Counted from the stretch's first letter, positions 21,160 to 32,899 are shown. The stretch: DNA of 64,000 nucleotides from Ahaetulla prasina (GCF_028640845.1 NC_080546.1:18325020-18389019), one strand, 5' to 3'. Made by a program: numbers and translations. Notes: a model not told the origin generated them from the letters alone.

Positions 21160-22019
21160 TAGCAAAGAACTAAGAACATTGACAAATATGAAACAGAGTT
21201 TAGGTGTGTGGCATGAATACAGAGCATTTTTAATTTATTGCCTTGTTGCTCAACCTCTATACACAGGAATCTTCTTCTTAGGCTAACGATTTTCACTTGG
21301 GTGAAACTAGATGTGGTTCAACAGCATAGAGGTGGGGTAGGAGTATGACTCTTGTGACTATGTAGAGATGCTGAGCTAATTCCCCGCTTGACTCCTATCC
21401 CTGACTCTGCCAACCTCTCTCCAACATTAAGCTACATAAAGAAGATAGAAGGTAAATATAGAGAAACCAGGAAATAAATGAGGATAGTAGCTTTAATTAA
21501 CAAAACAAATAATAAGTAAGAATCCACCAAGAATACAATTTTCTAGGATAATCTATATTGTTTCTCTCAAATAATGTAACATCCAGTCTGAGGATTAAAA
21601 ATCTATTCCGTATCAATACGTTGTATATCATGTCCAATATACTGTAAATGGCAACAAACAGCAAAATTACTGATTTCACCCAGATGCCACCTAGTGATTA
21701 TAATATATAACAACATCATATCCACTGAGATTATGCAATGCTTCAAATTCAGTCTCCAAAAAATTCTTTGAAGCACATTGGAGCACAATTGGAGCACTTG
21801 CCTGCAACACCTAAGACAGACAGTTCTTCCTCTGATATTCATATTGGTGATTGACTCTACTGAGCTGAGTTTCTCTACTCCTTATTCAGAAGTATTCAAA
21901 AATTCCAAATATTTCATGTGCTAAACACCAGAACGATCCTGTTCTTTGAAGCCATTTTCCATTCCAGGAGGTAGAAGAACGAAACGTTTGAATTGCTTGT
22001 ATTTCATATGTGATGCAGA
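21160..22019. other. Anonymous AT-rich DNA
   Basis: No recognised repeat and only short frames of up to 83 codons. Possibly single-copy intergenic or intronic DNA. Confidence 0.45.
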
Positions 22020-22289
22020 CAGAGGTAGATTTCACATAATGTAGCAATCGGTTTGCCCAGCACCGGAAATGTGAGCGCACATGCACACATGCTTCATATG
22101 CCATCGCACATGTGTGTGACGTCAAACAACACGGCAATTAGCTCACGCGCACCATCTATGCATGCGTGCAGTGTGAAAAAACACAGCGATCTAGGACGGG
22201 ATTGCGCCCGGGCAGGTGAGCGAGCGCACCCACAGGTCGTCACTACCGGTTCGTGTGAACCGGTCCAAACCGGCTGAATACGACCTCTG
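22020..22289. mobile_element. hAT-like MITE (CAG.GGTGG family)
   Basis: The left end is CAGAGGTAGATTTCAC and the right end is GGCTGAATACGACCTCTG. An ACCGGTTCGTGTGAACCGGT palindrome lies near the right end. The flanking 8-bp sequences are only partly alike. Confidence 0.7.
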
Positions 22290-22561
22290 GATACAACCTT
22301 TGTGTCATCCACAGACTACTCTGGAAGTAACTAAAGTTTGTCCTCAGTTATTCCAGCTTTAAAGACTAGTTTTCCATCTCTTCCTTACACAAATTGCCCA
22401 CAATTCCTTATTCAAGATGTTGCTGGTTTTTGATGACACTTATTAACTTTAGATATTTGAATGCCGTAAAGGTAATGTCAGCGAGAATGCTCCCAGTTTC
22501 TGATTTCATTTCTGTCAAATGACAAGAAGCGATATCCTATTTATCTATTGATGGTCTACTG

Positions 22562-22696
22562 CAGGGGTCTGCAAACTTGGCTCTTTTAAGACTTGTGGAC
22601 TTCAACTCCCAGAATTCCTCAGCCAGCTTTGCTGGCTGAGGAACTCTGGGAGTTGAAGTCCACAAGTCTTAAAAAAGCCAGGTTTGCAGACCTCTG
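22562..22696. mobile_element. Palindromic MITE (CAGGGGTC.GCAAAC type)
   Basis: A near-perfect hairpin of 135 bp has arms TTAAGACTTGTGGACTTCAA and CTCCCAGAATTCCTCAGCCAG, and their complement follows at a CTTTGCTGGC turn. Relatives are at 25306-25427, 35617-35742 (with its duplicate near 40815-40945), and, shortened, at 37376-37484 and 42583-42695. Confidence 0.85.
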
Positions 22697-22699
22697 GTC

Positions 22700-23190
22700 A
22701 ATTGGAAAACTCACAAGCTTCTTTTCCAGAATAGTTTGATATGTTGCTGGGGTAGATTATAGGCCTGGGTGAACTGGGAGGAAATCTTCTCATTGGGCCA
22801 TGCTAGCTCTGTTCTACTTGAATATGAATTTCTCCTGTGCCCTACTCACCTGTCAAATGACAGTTTTTGGACATAGGTCTACTAGGAAAAATAGAAAATT
22901 TGTTCAGAAGAACAGAATCCGGTTGCAGAATATTTCTGTACCAGCTGACTGTCACTTGAGTAACTTGAAGTGGGGCTAAAGCTTTCATTCCAAACCTTGG
23001 AAGAATAATTAGAGGCAGATTTTTTCCCCACTGACTCCTAATGCTGGATATGAGAGAGACAAAGCAGGTAACTTTTCCAATCACATCTCTTAACTTAACT
23101 ACACAGAAAAGGTGTAGCAGTTTACACCTCAGCCATTAGGAAAGTCCAAATGATGCTACCAGGTTTTTTTTCAACTCAGGGACTGGAAGA
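22700..23190. other. Anonymous DNA
   Basis: No element or coding frame was recognised in this interval. Confidence 0.45.
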
Positions 23191-23192
23191 AT

Positions 23193-23335
23193 CCTTCCTT
23201 CCTTCCTTCCTTCCTTCCTTCCTTCCTTCCTTCCTTCCTTCCTTCCTTCCTTCCTTCCTTCCTCCCTTCTTCCTTCCTTCCTTCCTTCCTTCCCTCCCTC
23301 CCTCTCTCCCTCCCTCCCTCCCTCCCTCCTCCCGT
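23193..23335. repeat. (CCTT)n-(CCCT)n microsatellite
   Basis: A CCTT tract drifts into CCCT/CTCC repeats. It gives a Leu-Pro-Ser frame that is not a gene. Confidence 0.98.
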
Positions 23336-23339
23336 CGTC

Positions 23340-24385
23340 CCTTCCTTTGGCTCAGATTGTAAATGTAAACTAGGACTAGGTTAAAAGAGAATTAGACCTT
23401 TGTCCTTTTGTCAGAATCTCATATAAATCTTATCGTGAATAACAGATTAACCTCATAGTGTAGTGGTTAAATCATGGGTCTTCAATTAAGTCCCCACTCA
23501 ATAAAAGAGCTTGGTGGCTGATTTTGGCCCTTCTCATTCCCTCTCAGTCTACCTTACTTCATACAATTTTCTTGAGAGGATAACATTAGGAAAGATGTGC
23601 TTATTTTCAGCTTATCTTCCTCATACTGAAAAGAGCAAATCCAGAGAGCAGATTAGCACGAAGTTAGCATTTTAGGATTTTTCTAACAGTTGCTCATGCT
23701 TCCAGATGCCATGCAGTCAAGCTTTTCTTTCATTTCCACATGAACGCCTGGATATTTGCAACCTATTACAACTGCAAAAATGGATCTCTTAATGAAGAAA
23801 TAATTGGGACTCTAATATACTTAATAACATACAGGCTTGCCAACTGATTGCAAAGTAGCTTCTAGCCTTTGAATTTTAGCCATACCGATTCATGCCAAAA
23901 AAAAAAAAAAAATAGATAGCTGTAGATCTAGAAGTGATCATTAAAATGCTTGACTGGGTGTTTGTGTGTTTCTTTAAAAATATGCTATATAAAATATGCG
24001 CATCACATATACTCAAGACATTATGCCACATATTTCTGTGCAAAACCCATTTTCTTTCATTTGGCTCTGAACTAGGCTAACAACTGCCAACCCACCTTTC
24101 AAATGGCCATCTGAGTCTAATAAAACTGGGTGAAGGAAGTGAAGGATTTTCCATGATATTCCGTTGGCCTTGACTTTGTGTGTGAAACTCATGGACAAAC
24201 TCCGAATGAAGGCTATAATCAGAAGGCAGATATTGCTCCTTTGTTATATGATGGACAAACATGAAATCTGCCATGATTTGTGGAACTGATTAAACCATCG
24301 CTGCTGCCACCACCACATTTTTAAACATTTCCTTTACACCCTGGAGAATATTTTGTCTGCTATTCAAAACCCTTGCAACCTTAAA
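23340..24385. other. Anonymous AT-rich DNA
   Basis: No recognised element. It includes a poly(A) run at about 23897-23911. Confidence 0.45.
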
Positions 24386-24386
24386 A

Positions 24387-24722
24387 AAAGGTAAAGGTTC
24401 CCTTCGCACATATTTGCTAGTTGTTCCCAACTCTAGGGGGCGGTGCTCATCTCCGTTTCAAAGCCAAAGAGCCAGTGCTGTCCGAAGACATCTCCGTGGT
24501 CATGTGGTTGGCATGACTCAACACCAAAGGCACATGGAACACTGTTACCTTCCTACCAAAGGTGGTCCCTATTTTTCTACTTGCATTTTTTAACGTGCTT
24601 TTGAACTGCTAGGTTGGCAGAAGCTGGGACAAGTAACAGGAGTTCACCCCATTACGTGGCACTAGGGATTCGAACCGCTGAACTGCCGACCTTTCGATCG
24701 ACAAGCTCAGTGTCTTACCTTA
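24387..24722 (-). mobile_element. tRNA-derived SINE with Bov-B-like tail, copy 2
   Basis: The copy is in minus orientation. The AGGTAAAGG tail comes first, then the body (CTCTAGGGGGCGGTGCTCAT), and finally the head with the B box as GGGATTCGAACC and CGACCTTTCGATCGA. It is nearly full length. Confidence 0.9.
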
Positions 24723-24724
24723 CA

Positions 24725-25300
24725 CCTTTCAATTACTCTCTCCGATCTCATGGCTAGTTGGAATCTGTTTAGAACTTCTGTACCTGATCCTAGCACTTTC
24801 ATGGTAGGACAATAATGGAAAAATTCTAAAATTATATTTTATAAGACTCAGATTTTCTTCTTCTCAAGGAATATATAATTCATTCCGCTCTGCCTGTACA
24901 GATTGTTGAACTGCAGAATGTCCATTTAATGTCCACTTGCCACTGTGCTTGTTTGTCCCTAAGGCACATTGGACCCCGCAAAAAAAAAACAACATATAAA
25001 GGGACAGGTTGCTTTTGAGAAATTATTTCTCAATCCACTTTCTAACATGTTTGAACTGGTAATATTCTCTATGCAAAGTCATTTAATTAATCACACCCCA
25101 TAGATCTTCTGGGAGTTCACGGTGAATTGCAAATAGTGATTTAAACTACTGTGAGCAAATGACATCTGGCTTTTGAGTCAGCACATTGATCCATTAAGAT
25201 CACTAAGTTGGATTTCACACATTTTATCAGCCCTGCAAGCTGGGGGTAGAAATGTTCAAAATTGAACCCTGTGAACCTACACAGGCAAAACATATGCTCT
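24725..25300. other. Anonymous DNA
   Basis: No named repeat or plausible coding frame was seen. Confidence 0.45.
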
Positions 25301-25305
25301 ACTAG

Positions 25306-25427
25306 CAGGGGTCTCCAACCTTGGTCCCTTTAAGACTTGTGGACTTCAACTCCCAGAGTCCCTCAGCCAGGAAGCTTGTGGAGTTGAAGTCCACAAGTCT
25401 TAAAGGGACCAAGGTTGGAGACCCCTG
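25306..25427. mobile_element. Palindromic MITE with clean target duplication
   Basis: Perfect ends CAGGGGTCTCCAACCTTGGT and its complement enclose a hairpin that has lost some of its loop. CTCTACTAG flanks both sides (25297-25305 and 25428-25436), consistent with an 8-bp hAT duplication plus one matching base. Confidence 0.88.
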
Positions 25428-25452
25428 CTCTACTAGTATGGTCTGATCCAAT

Positions 25453-25614
25453 CAGGGGCGGGTTTCAAAACCCATTGCTACTGGTTTGCATGCACTCACA
25501 CACGTGCACTACGCTTCTGTGCTTGCACAGAAGTGTCCAGGCGGGTGGGTGGAGCCTCCCGCCGCCGCTACCTGTTCGCCCGACCTGGGGTAAACCGGTA
25601 GGAACAGACCACTG
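25453..25614. mobile_element. hAT-like MITE (CAG.GGTGG family), short form
   Basis: A 162-bp copy with a perfect 8-bp duplication GATCCAAT (25445-25452 and 25615-25622). Its length matches the copy at 32735-32896. Confidence 0.9.
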
Positions 25615-25918
25615 GATCCAATGCTTCTTTTGGGAACCTAGATGGAATAATTTCATATTGAGTAGGAGATTTAATGTTAGATTTCCAAGAGTTTATAATC
25701 AAGAGTTCCAAACAATTCAAGACAAAGTTGTAGGTGATGATGTTCAGAATTCTCTTCAAATTTGCTTATGGGGCGTTCTCAGCTTAGAACTGCCAGTTTT
25801 CATGCACCAATGACACGTCAGCAATTTTAAATTTTCATGGAATTTGGGAAATGGACTGAAGACACTGTTTAATGGGGCTGCACTTTCTACAGAGGTCCCG
25901 GCAGTGAATGGAAATATA

Positions 25919-26287
25919 TAGGTAGTCCTCAACGTAGGACCATGATTGAGCCCCAAATTTCTGTTGCTAAGTGAGACATTTGTTAAATGAATTTTACACC
26001 ATTTTACGACCATTCTTGCTAGGTTTGTTGAGTTAGTAACATGGTTGTTAAGTGAACCTGGCTTCCCCGTTGATTTTGCTGGTCAGGGGGTTACAAATGG
26101 TGATCCACGTGACCATGGGAACGGCAACTGTCATACATATGAACCAGTTGCCAAGCACCCGAATTCTGATCACATGACCAGGGGAGTGCTGCAAAGTTTG
26201 AAAAATAGCTGTTAGTCACTTTTTTCAGTGTGGTTGTAACTTCAAACAGACACTAAATGAACCGTTGTAAGTCGAGGACTACCTGTA
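25919..26287. mobile_element. MITE with TAGGTAGTCCTC ends
   Basis: The left end TAGGTAGTCCTCAACG and right end GTCGAGGACTACCTGTA are inverted repeats. The interior is non-coding, with GTTAAGTGAACC and ATCACATGACCA segments shared with copies at 14957-15043, 34133-34205, 51947-52618 and 62335-62967. Confidence 0.82.
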
Positions 26288-26879
26288 CTGTCTGTCATCT
26301 GCACCTCTGTAACTGTCTGGTTTGGTTCTGCAACCCAACAAGACAGGCACAGACTTCAGAGGATAATTAGAACTGCAGAAAAAACAATGACTACCAACCT
26401 GCCTTCCATTGAGGACCTGTATACTGCATAAGTCAAAAAGAGGGATGTGAAAAAATGTGGACATAAATGGTTTCAACTCCTACCCTCAAAATGACGCTAC
26501 AGAGCACTGCACACCAGAACAACTAGACATAAGAACGGGTTTTTCCCGAACACCATCACTCTGCTAAACAAATAATTCCCTCAACACTGTCAAATTAAAT
26601 CTGCATTAATCTTCTCATCGTTCCCATCACCCATCTCCTTCCACTTATGACTGTAACTTTGTTGCTTGTATCCTTAGATTTATATTGATATTGATTGTTT
26701 CCTGATTGCTTATTTGTACCCTATGATTATCATTAAGTGTTGTACCTTATGATTCTTGATGAACGTATCTTTTCTTTTATGTACATTGAGAGCATATGCA
26801 CCAAGACAAATTCCTTGTGTATCCAATCAATACAATAAAAAGTTCTATTCTATTCTGTTCTGTTCTATTCTATTCTATT
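26288..26879 (+). mobile_element. CR1-L3 LINE 3' end
   Basis: It starts abruptly at the end of the MITE, in the RT C-terminus (TCTGTCATCTGCACCTCTG), and runs through the 3' UTR to ATTCT/GTTCT repeats at 26846-26879. The frame is broken by stops and deletions. Confidence 0.9.
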
Positions 26880-27104
26880 GCTTGAGAGTTGTGTGTAATA
26901 TTGTCGTTCATTTCCGGAATTATTATTTTTTAAATAACAAAGCATGTTGTTGCTTTCTGTTGACTGTGCTTAACACTGTTGAGACATGCAACACAATCTA
27001 CACAATTTCTGCTCTCCATTCACAGATCCAAGCAAGTTAAATAGTTATTTTTATTGTATTATAGGAATGCATATCTTGTCTTAAGATATAACGTGGTATA
27101 TAGA

Positions 27105-27262
27105 ATAGAACAGAATTTATTGGCCAAATGTGATTGGACACACAAGGAATTTGTTTTGGTGCATATGCTCTCAGTGTACATAAAAGAAAAAGAAAAAAGA
27201 AAAGAAAAGAAAAAAATACATCAAAGGTACAATATTTACAACACAAATGATGGTCATAGGTT
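27105..27262 (-). mobile_element. CR1-L3 LINE 3' end, minus strand
   Basis: Reading backwards, it holds the last about 140 bp of the family. An (AAAAG)n run lies within it at 27181-27214, so a second simple repeat has grown inside the 3' UTR. Confidence 0.88.
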
Positions 27263-27264
27263 GC

Positions 27265-27865
27265 AATTTAACCCTTAATGATAGCAACAAATATTTGGTT
27301 TTACCCCAGTATATCATAAGAACCTAGCTATTGTGCTTTGTAAACAATAGTCTCTGACTTAGTGTCAAGGGTAAACTAGCCATTTGTGACTTAAATCAAT
27401 AAACCATGAGGTCACCTGGTGCATGAAGCAAACCATTGAATGCAACAAAAGCATTGAAACAGCTTTCTACAATAGACTAAGAATGCCTACAATAAAAGTA
27501 GATAACTTGCTGATACTGAATACAACTCCAATCTCCTCATTATTGACCAAGATTCCTAGGAATGCTGGGAACTGTAGTCCAGCAAAAGATTTGTCCTTAT
27601 CCCTCATCTCAGATGAGGGAGGCCAATGTTCAAACCTCCATTTGGCCATCATTCAGTCATCAACAAACAGCCAAACATACTTTATAAAGTTGCTAGAATT
27701 AAAAAAAAAAAGGGAAATGCAGCATTTTAAATTTCTTGAACAAAACTATTGTAACCACGTATAACTAATTACTTCTGTACTGAACAATTTTCTATATTTC
27801 CCCTTAATATTCTCATTTTATTTTTTATGAAAAAGAAGGGTTTTTTTCCCAAAAGAAAAGAAAAA
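27265..27865. other. Anonymous AT-rich DNA
   Basis: No recognised element apart from a CTGGGAACTGTAGTCC motif common in old MITEs near 27564. Confidence 0.4.
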
Positions 27866-27867
27866 TC

Positions 27868-28060
27868 AAGGCACCAGGCTAGAAACCAGGAGACTGTGAG
27901 TTCTAGTCCCATCTTAGGCACTCAGCTGGGTGACTTTGGGCCAATCACTTTCTCTCAGGTGAACTCACCTCACAGGGTTGTTGTGGGGAAAACAGGAGGG
28001 AGGAGTACATATTTGTATGTTCCCCACTTATTTATAAAAACAATAAAGGTAGGTTAAAAC
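27868..28060 (+). mobile_element. tRNA-derived SINE of a second family
   Basis: GTGAGTTCTAGTCCC resembles a B box. The body TGACTTTGGGCCAATCAC and CTCACAGGGTTGTTGTGG, followed by an AATAAAGGTAGG end, is the pattern of squamate MIR/L2-tailed SINEs. It differs clearly from the Bov-B-tailed family. Confidence 0.7.
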
Positions 28061-28254
28061 AATAAAAATTTGAATCACATTCAACTAACTTCTAAGGGAA
28101 TGCCTCCCATTGACAAAGAATGGAGAGACAAACACATAGTTGACTTCATTGTCTCATAAATGAATTATTGGGTTTCCTTCTGAGCCTTCCAGACAGGAAA
28201 CAGTTAATGAAAGCAATGAAAACCCAAGAGCTCTGATTATCAATATTTATTGGT

Positions 28255-28540
28255 TAAAGACACTGAGCTTATCAGCTGGAAAGCTGATAGTCCATATTCA
28301 AAACCTGAGCGCCATGCAACGGGTAAGCTCCTATTCCTTGTTCCAGCTCCTGCCCACCTAGCAGTTTGAAAGCATGCAAATGCAAGTAGATAAATAGGTA
28401 CCACTTTGGTGGGAAGGTAATAGAGTTCCATACGCCTCGGGGAAAATGTCTTCGGACAACGCTCGCTCCCTCAGCTAGGAAACAAAGATGAGCACCACCC
28501 TCTGAAGTAGGACATGACTGGACAAGGGAAACTGTCATGC
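28255..28540 (+). mobile_element. Bov-B-tailed SINE, old degenerate copy
   Basis: It shares GCAAATGCAAGTAGATAAAT, GGTGGGAAGGTAATAGAG and GATGAGCACCACCCTCTG with the younger copies, but the head and tail are badly worn. Confidence 0.75.
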
Positions 28541-28544
28541 CCCA

Positions 28545-28890
28545 GCATATAACTTTGATATACTGTTGTTGCTTTCTAGCCCCATCTAGTAGCTGGAGAG
28601 ACAAATATCAAGTATATTGTTTGAAGCTGATCGCACCCTTTTATCCATCAGCCTGCACTCTCCAAACAAATGCATGCTAGGAAGCCAGACTCCATTTCTT
28701 TTAGCATCTGGAGAAGGCAGAAGCACAAGGAAGAATCCATCTTAATCTGTGGCACATGGTCATCCAAGGACAAACCCACATCCCACACACAGAGCACCGC
28801 TGGTTGAGATTTAAATTGCTTTTATTTATTCATTGTTATGTTCAGCAGTAACTTAATACTGTCCATCTTGTATTTGGTTCTCATTGTATG
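28545..28890. other. Anonymous DNA
   Basis: No recognised element or gene. Confidence 0.4.
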
Positions 28891-28893
28891 TAT

Positions 28894-29075
28894 CAGTGGT
28901 GGGTTGCTGCTGGTTCCCCCCAGTTCAGGTGAACCGGTAGCAGCAGCGGGAGTCTCCGCCCACCCACCTGGACATCATTAAATATGCTCTATATATGTGC
29001 AGAAGTGATGCACGCATGCTGAAGTGGCACACACATGAGCAAACTGGTAGCAAAGGAAAGTAAAACCCATCCCTG
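28894..29075. mobile_element. hAT-like MITE (CAG.GGTGG family)
   Basis: A 182-bp copy from CAGTGGTGGGTTGC to AAACCCATCCCTG, with a perfect 8-bp duplication GTATGTAT (28886-28893 and 29076-29083). Confidence 0.9.
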
Positions 29076-29084
29076 GTATGTATC

Positions 29085-29944
29085 CCTGTTTTCCCCAGTT
29101 TCACCATATCCTGTTCTTTCAATAAAGCATCCAGATCTACACACACGGTCTGTTTTATTGGAGGATAGGTGGGTTTAGCTGCATGTCGAGCTGCACACAG
29201 AGTAACGTGTAGTGGGGACAGAACAGAAACCTCTACCTTTATCAGAAGGAAGGTAAAAGTTGTAACACATGAAGTCCAGGGAGCACTTTTGCTCTCAAAG
29301 GAGACAACAATATTTAGGGAATTTGGAAGGGCAAGAGTCCTTTTTCTCCTGATTTTTCTAAACAAATGACTGGGTGTGCGTGTGTGCAACTTTGCGCAGG
29401 AGGGCTAATTTCATTCTGCTCACTGTTTTGATAACTGACAGCCCTTCCGTCAGTGTGAGAAATAGCTTTCACACCAATAAAGGCAAAAGTAATCCCCAAA
29501 AGATACGTGGAAGTGCTTTGGCAATAAAGTAGCAAAACAGACATTCAGTTTTATTCAATAGGAGAAGAAAACGTTTAGGAGATTGGACTTTAAAATTGGG
29601 TTTTGGTCTAGCATTCAAAATAAAATCATCCTGTGCTGGGATGAGCAGTGGAGAAACGTTATGGGCAAAAACAGATAGAACAGCTTTCCTGTGGAGTTTC
29701 ATCCGTAATTTCTAAACATCATTTTTTTTTCACGGAATCAAAATCCACAATGATATTTCTGTCAATCATTCTGTCTCTTGCATTTTTTTTCCCCCCAAGC
29801 AGGCAATTTTCTTCTTCTACCATCATAACCTTCAGTAAAATGAAAATTCCTGATGGAAACAAACAAAGTGTTGGAAGCTCAGGTCTATGAAGCTGTGCAA
29901 AGGACTGGAGTGGACATTAGAAGAAAAATCCCTTTGGTCCTATT
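29085..29944. other. Anonymous DNA
   Basis: An AATAAAG at about 29122 and a following CACACACGGTCTG are faintly LTR-like, but nothing else supports an LTR. The reading frames (up to 154 codons on the minus strand at 28925-29389) overlap the MITE and have no recognisable domain. Confidence 0.4.
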
Positions 29945-30434
29945 CAGTGGTGGGTTTCACTCAGGGGTGAAATCCAGCAGGTTCTGACAGGTTCTGGAGA
30001 ACCGATAGTGGAAATTTTGAACAATTTGGAGAACCAGTAGCGGAAATTTTGAGTAGTTTGGAGAATCAGCAAATACCACCTCTGGCTGGTCCCAGAGTGG
30101 GATGGGAATGGAGATTTTTGCAATATCCTTCCCCCAGGAGTGGGGAGGGAATGGGGATTTTGCAGGATCCTTCCCCTGGAGTGGGGAGGGAATGGGGATT
30201 TTGCAGTATCCTTCCCCTGCCATGCCCACCAAGCCACACCAGGCCCACCAGGCCATGCACAGAACCGGTAGTAAAAAAAATTGGATTTCACCACTGGTTT
30301 CACTTACCTTTGCTACTGGTTCGCTCACATGCACAGAGAGTATTTCATGACGTCTGGGTGGGTGGGCGGAGCCTCCTGCTGCTGCTACTACCAGTTTGCC
30401 CGAACCGGAGCAAACTGGTAGCAACCCACCACTA
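29945..30434. mobile_element. Outer hAT-like MITE carrying a nested copy of its own family
   Basis: It begins CAGTGGTGGGTTTCACT and resumes after the inner element as GTTTCACTTACCTTTG, ending GCAACCCACCACTA. Without the insert it would be about 147 bp, close to the short form. The last base is A where G is expected, and the outer target duplication is not clear. Confidence 0.8.
29962..30296. mobile_element. Inner hAT-like MITE nested in a relative
   Basis: A 335-bp copy from CAGGGGTGAAATCCAGC to GGATTTCACCACTG. It is flanked by a perfect 8-bp duplication GTTTCACT (29954-29961 and 30297-30304) that belongs to the outer element. The interior contains three near-copies of GGAGTGGGGAGGGAATGGGG. 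Confidence 0.92.
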
Positions 30435-30738
30435 TCATATCTTTACCTGGCTTTCCCCCCACGCCCCAGAAGTAACCCTTTGCTTAATGGGGAAGCATTC
30501 CCATCAAATTTGCTGTAAGCATTTCTTATTCCAAATGCTGATTTGTCCGCAAGTCCTTTTCAATGGAGCAAGAGCAGGTGTGCACATTTGAAAATATATT
30601 ATTCAAGAGGCTTTTTTGCTCCCTGAACTGGGAATCCTTACTAAAGTTTGAGAGCCAGTTCCGTCTTCCACTTACCAGTAACCATAGTGAAAGCCCTTAT
30701 AAGCAGGGATTTCATGCATTAAAACAGTTTCCCTTTCT

Positions 30739-30752
30739 GGCGCGTGTGCGCG

Positions 30753-30812
<60 letters not shown>
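30739..30812. repeat. (CA)n microsatellite with GC-alternating leader
   Basis: GCGCGTGTGCGCGCACGCGC runs directly into about 26 CA units. The whole tract alternates purine and pyrimidine. Confidence 0.97.
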
Positions 30813-30815
<3 letters not shown>

Positions 30816-31084
30816 GTTTCCCTGCAAGTTTCTTATTAAATCCCTGGCTCTTGCAGTATTCAGATTCTGGACTGACATTATGGCTTAATTATATTTGATT
30901 TTTCTACCTAAGCTGTAAAATGTTCCAAAGAAAATGCTGTGGTGTCTTTCTGTAAGAATGGTGAGATGAATGTTTGCCTGGAAATAGGTCTATCAAAGCT
31001 GTTCTCTTGTTCCAGAATTCAGGGTATGGAATAAAATAGTTAGATCTGTGTATAGATTCAGATTAAAGAAATGTAAAATCTGAT

Positions 31085-31545
31085 TGGATCAAGGTGGGCT
31101 TCAAAAATTTTAGCAAGGGGTTCTCTGCCCAGTTGCTGGGTGGGCGTGGCCATGGTGGGTGTGGCCTAGTCGACCTCCTGCAACATGGCGGGGAGCATTT
31201 TTGCCCTCCCTGGGCTCCAGAGGTTTCTTTGACACCCCCCCAGGGCAAAAACAGCCTCCCTAGGCTCCGGAAGCCCTCCGGAAGGCCGGAAATGGGCCTG
31301 AACTTCCAGTAGGACTGTTTTTTGCCCTCCCAAGCCTCCACGCATACCCTGCACTTACCTGCATCCAAAACAGGCAACGTGAGGATTCCTGGTAGGAGTG
31401 GGGTGGGGTGGGCGAGGCCAGCCAGGAGTGGGATTTGGGAATTCTCCAAACTGCACAGAATCTTAGCTAGAGGGTCTCCCGAACCCCTGCAAACCCCCAG
31501 CAGCCCAACCCCGGATTGGATGTTAAAAAAGAAGCCCTGACAGGA
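31085..31545. other. GC-rich dispersed-repeat-like block
   Basis: A G+C-rich block with GTGGGCGTGGCC and CCAGGGCAAAAACAGCC motifs resembles MITE interiors elsewhere, but I cannot define its ends. Frames of 62-167 codons on both strands are judged non-coding. Confidence 0.4.
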
Positions 31546-31611
31546 AGAACAATTCAACATTGTCACCTAAAGATGTAATAGAATCCTCTTCTCTGAAGGT
31601 GTTTAGAGTAG

Positions 31612-31955
31612 CAGTGGTGGGTTTCAAAATTTTTTACTACCATTTCTGTGGGCGTGGCTTGGTGGGCATGGCATGGCTTGGTGGGCGAGGCTTGGTGGCA
31701 GGGGAAGGTTACTGCAAAACCCCCATTCCCACCCCATTCCAGGGGAAGGATACTGTAAAATCTCCATTCCCTCCCCAATCCGGGGCAAGGTTACTGCAAA
31801 ATCCCCATTTCCTCCTGATCAACTGGGACTCGGGAGGCAGAGAATAGATAGGGTTGGGGCCAGTCAGAGGTGGTATTTACCGGTTCTCCGAACTACTCAA
31901 AATTTCCGCTACCGGTTCTCCAGAACTGGTCAGAACCTGCTGAAACCCACCTCTG
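31612..31955. mobile_element. hAT-like MITE (CAG.GGTGG family), long form
   Basis: It runs from CAGTGGTGGGTTTCAAAA to GAAACCCACCTCTG, flanked by TAGAGTAG (31604-31611) and GAGAGTAG (31956-31963), one mismatch. It is very similar in layout to 18130-18464. Confidence 0.87.
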
Positions 31956-31964
31956 GAGAGTAGA

Positions 31965-32440
31965 CAATTACCTCTCAGAAATGCTGTAGTTTGGGTTCCT
32001 CACTTAAATTCATTGGGCTCAATGGTCTAAAATAGTCTTAATTCACTTCCTCTATCTTCATAGAGATGTCACAGTCAATGGCAGCATCTAACTGAGCTAA
32101 ATTTTAAAAAGCAAAGTAGGATCAGCCTTAGTTAACACTTGGGTTGGGAGCAAACACTTGGATAGGAAACTCAAGGAAACCCAATTCTCCAGGCTAGGCT
32201 GAGAACTTTTGCCAAGAAAATGACGTCTCTTTGAGTCAGGCTGCTTCCTGTTAGATCAGACCCAAACACAATTGGGTTTTGCTTGGCACAAACACAATTT
32301 ATTTTTGTATGCAAATTCAGATCTCAAAAATGTTATTTGGTGAATTCTCTGCAACAGTGGCATGACATAGATGTGGAAGAAAAATAGGTGGGATGAAAGA
32401 GATTCTTGGTCATGTCATAAAACATCAACTGAATTATTTA
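31965..32440. other. Anonymous DNA
   Basis: No recognised element or coding frame. Confidence 0.4.
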
Positions 32441-32444
32441 TTTT

Positions 32445-32670
32445 ATTTATTTATTTTATTTGCATTTATATCCCGCCTTTCTCCGAAGACTCAGGGCGGC
32501 TTACACTATGTTAGCAATAGTCTTCATTCTATTTGTATATTTATATACAAAGTCAACTTATTGCCCCCAACAATCTGGGTCCTCATTTTACCTACCTTAT
32601 GAAGAATGGAAGGCTGAGTCAACCTTGGGCCTGGCGGGACTAGAACCTGCAGTTATCAGTTGGATTTCCA
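32445..32670 (-). mobile_element. tRNA-derived SINE, third family, minus strand
   Basis: The tail TTTATTTGCATTTATATCCCGCC precedes GACTCAGGGCGGCTTACAC and CAATCTGGGTCCTCATTTTACC, then AGGCTGAGTCAACCTTG. The last two segments are the reverse complement of the body of the SINE at 63012-63232. The tRNA head is worn. Confidence 0.65.
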
Positions 32671-32734
32671 ATTCTATCAACCTAATGGGAATTGTTCTGC
32701 ACAATTATTGCTAATACATAAATACAGTATATTG

Positions 32735-32896
32735 CAGTGGTGGGTTTCTACTGGTTCTACCCAGTTCACACGAACTGGTAGTGGCAGGTGGCTCTGCCCA
32801 CCTGCCCAGACATTATCACGGAAGCTCTGCGCATGCAGTCTGCGCATGGGCTCACATTTGCGAACCAGTAGCAAAGGTAAGTGAAACCCACTACTG
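32735..32896. mobile_element. hAT-like MITE (CAG.GGTGG family), short form
   Basis: A 162-bp copy with a perfect 8-bp duplication GTATATTG (32727-32734 and 32897-32904). The ends are CAGTGGTGGGTTTCTAC and GAAACCCACTACTG. Confidence 0.92.
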
Positions 32897-32899
32897 GTA

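Noticed and set aside
28925..29389. 154-codon minus frame as a host exon
   Set aside because: It overlaps the hAT-like MITE at 28894-29075 and has no recognisable domain or splice sites of note.
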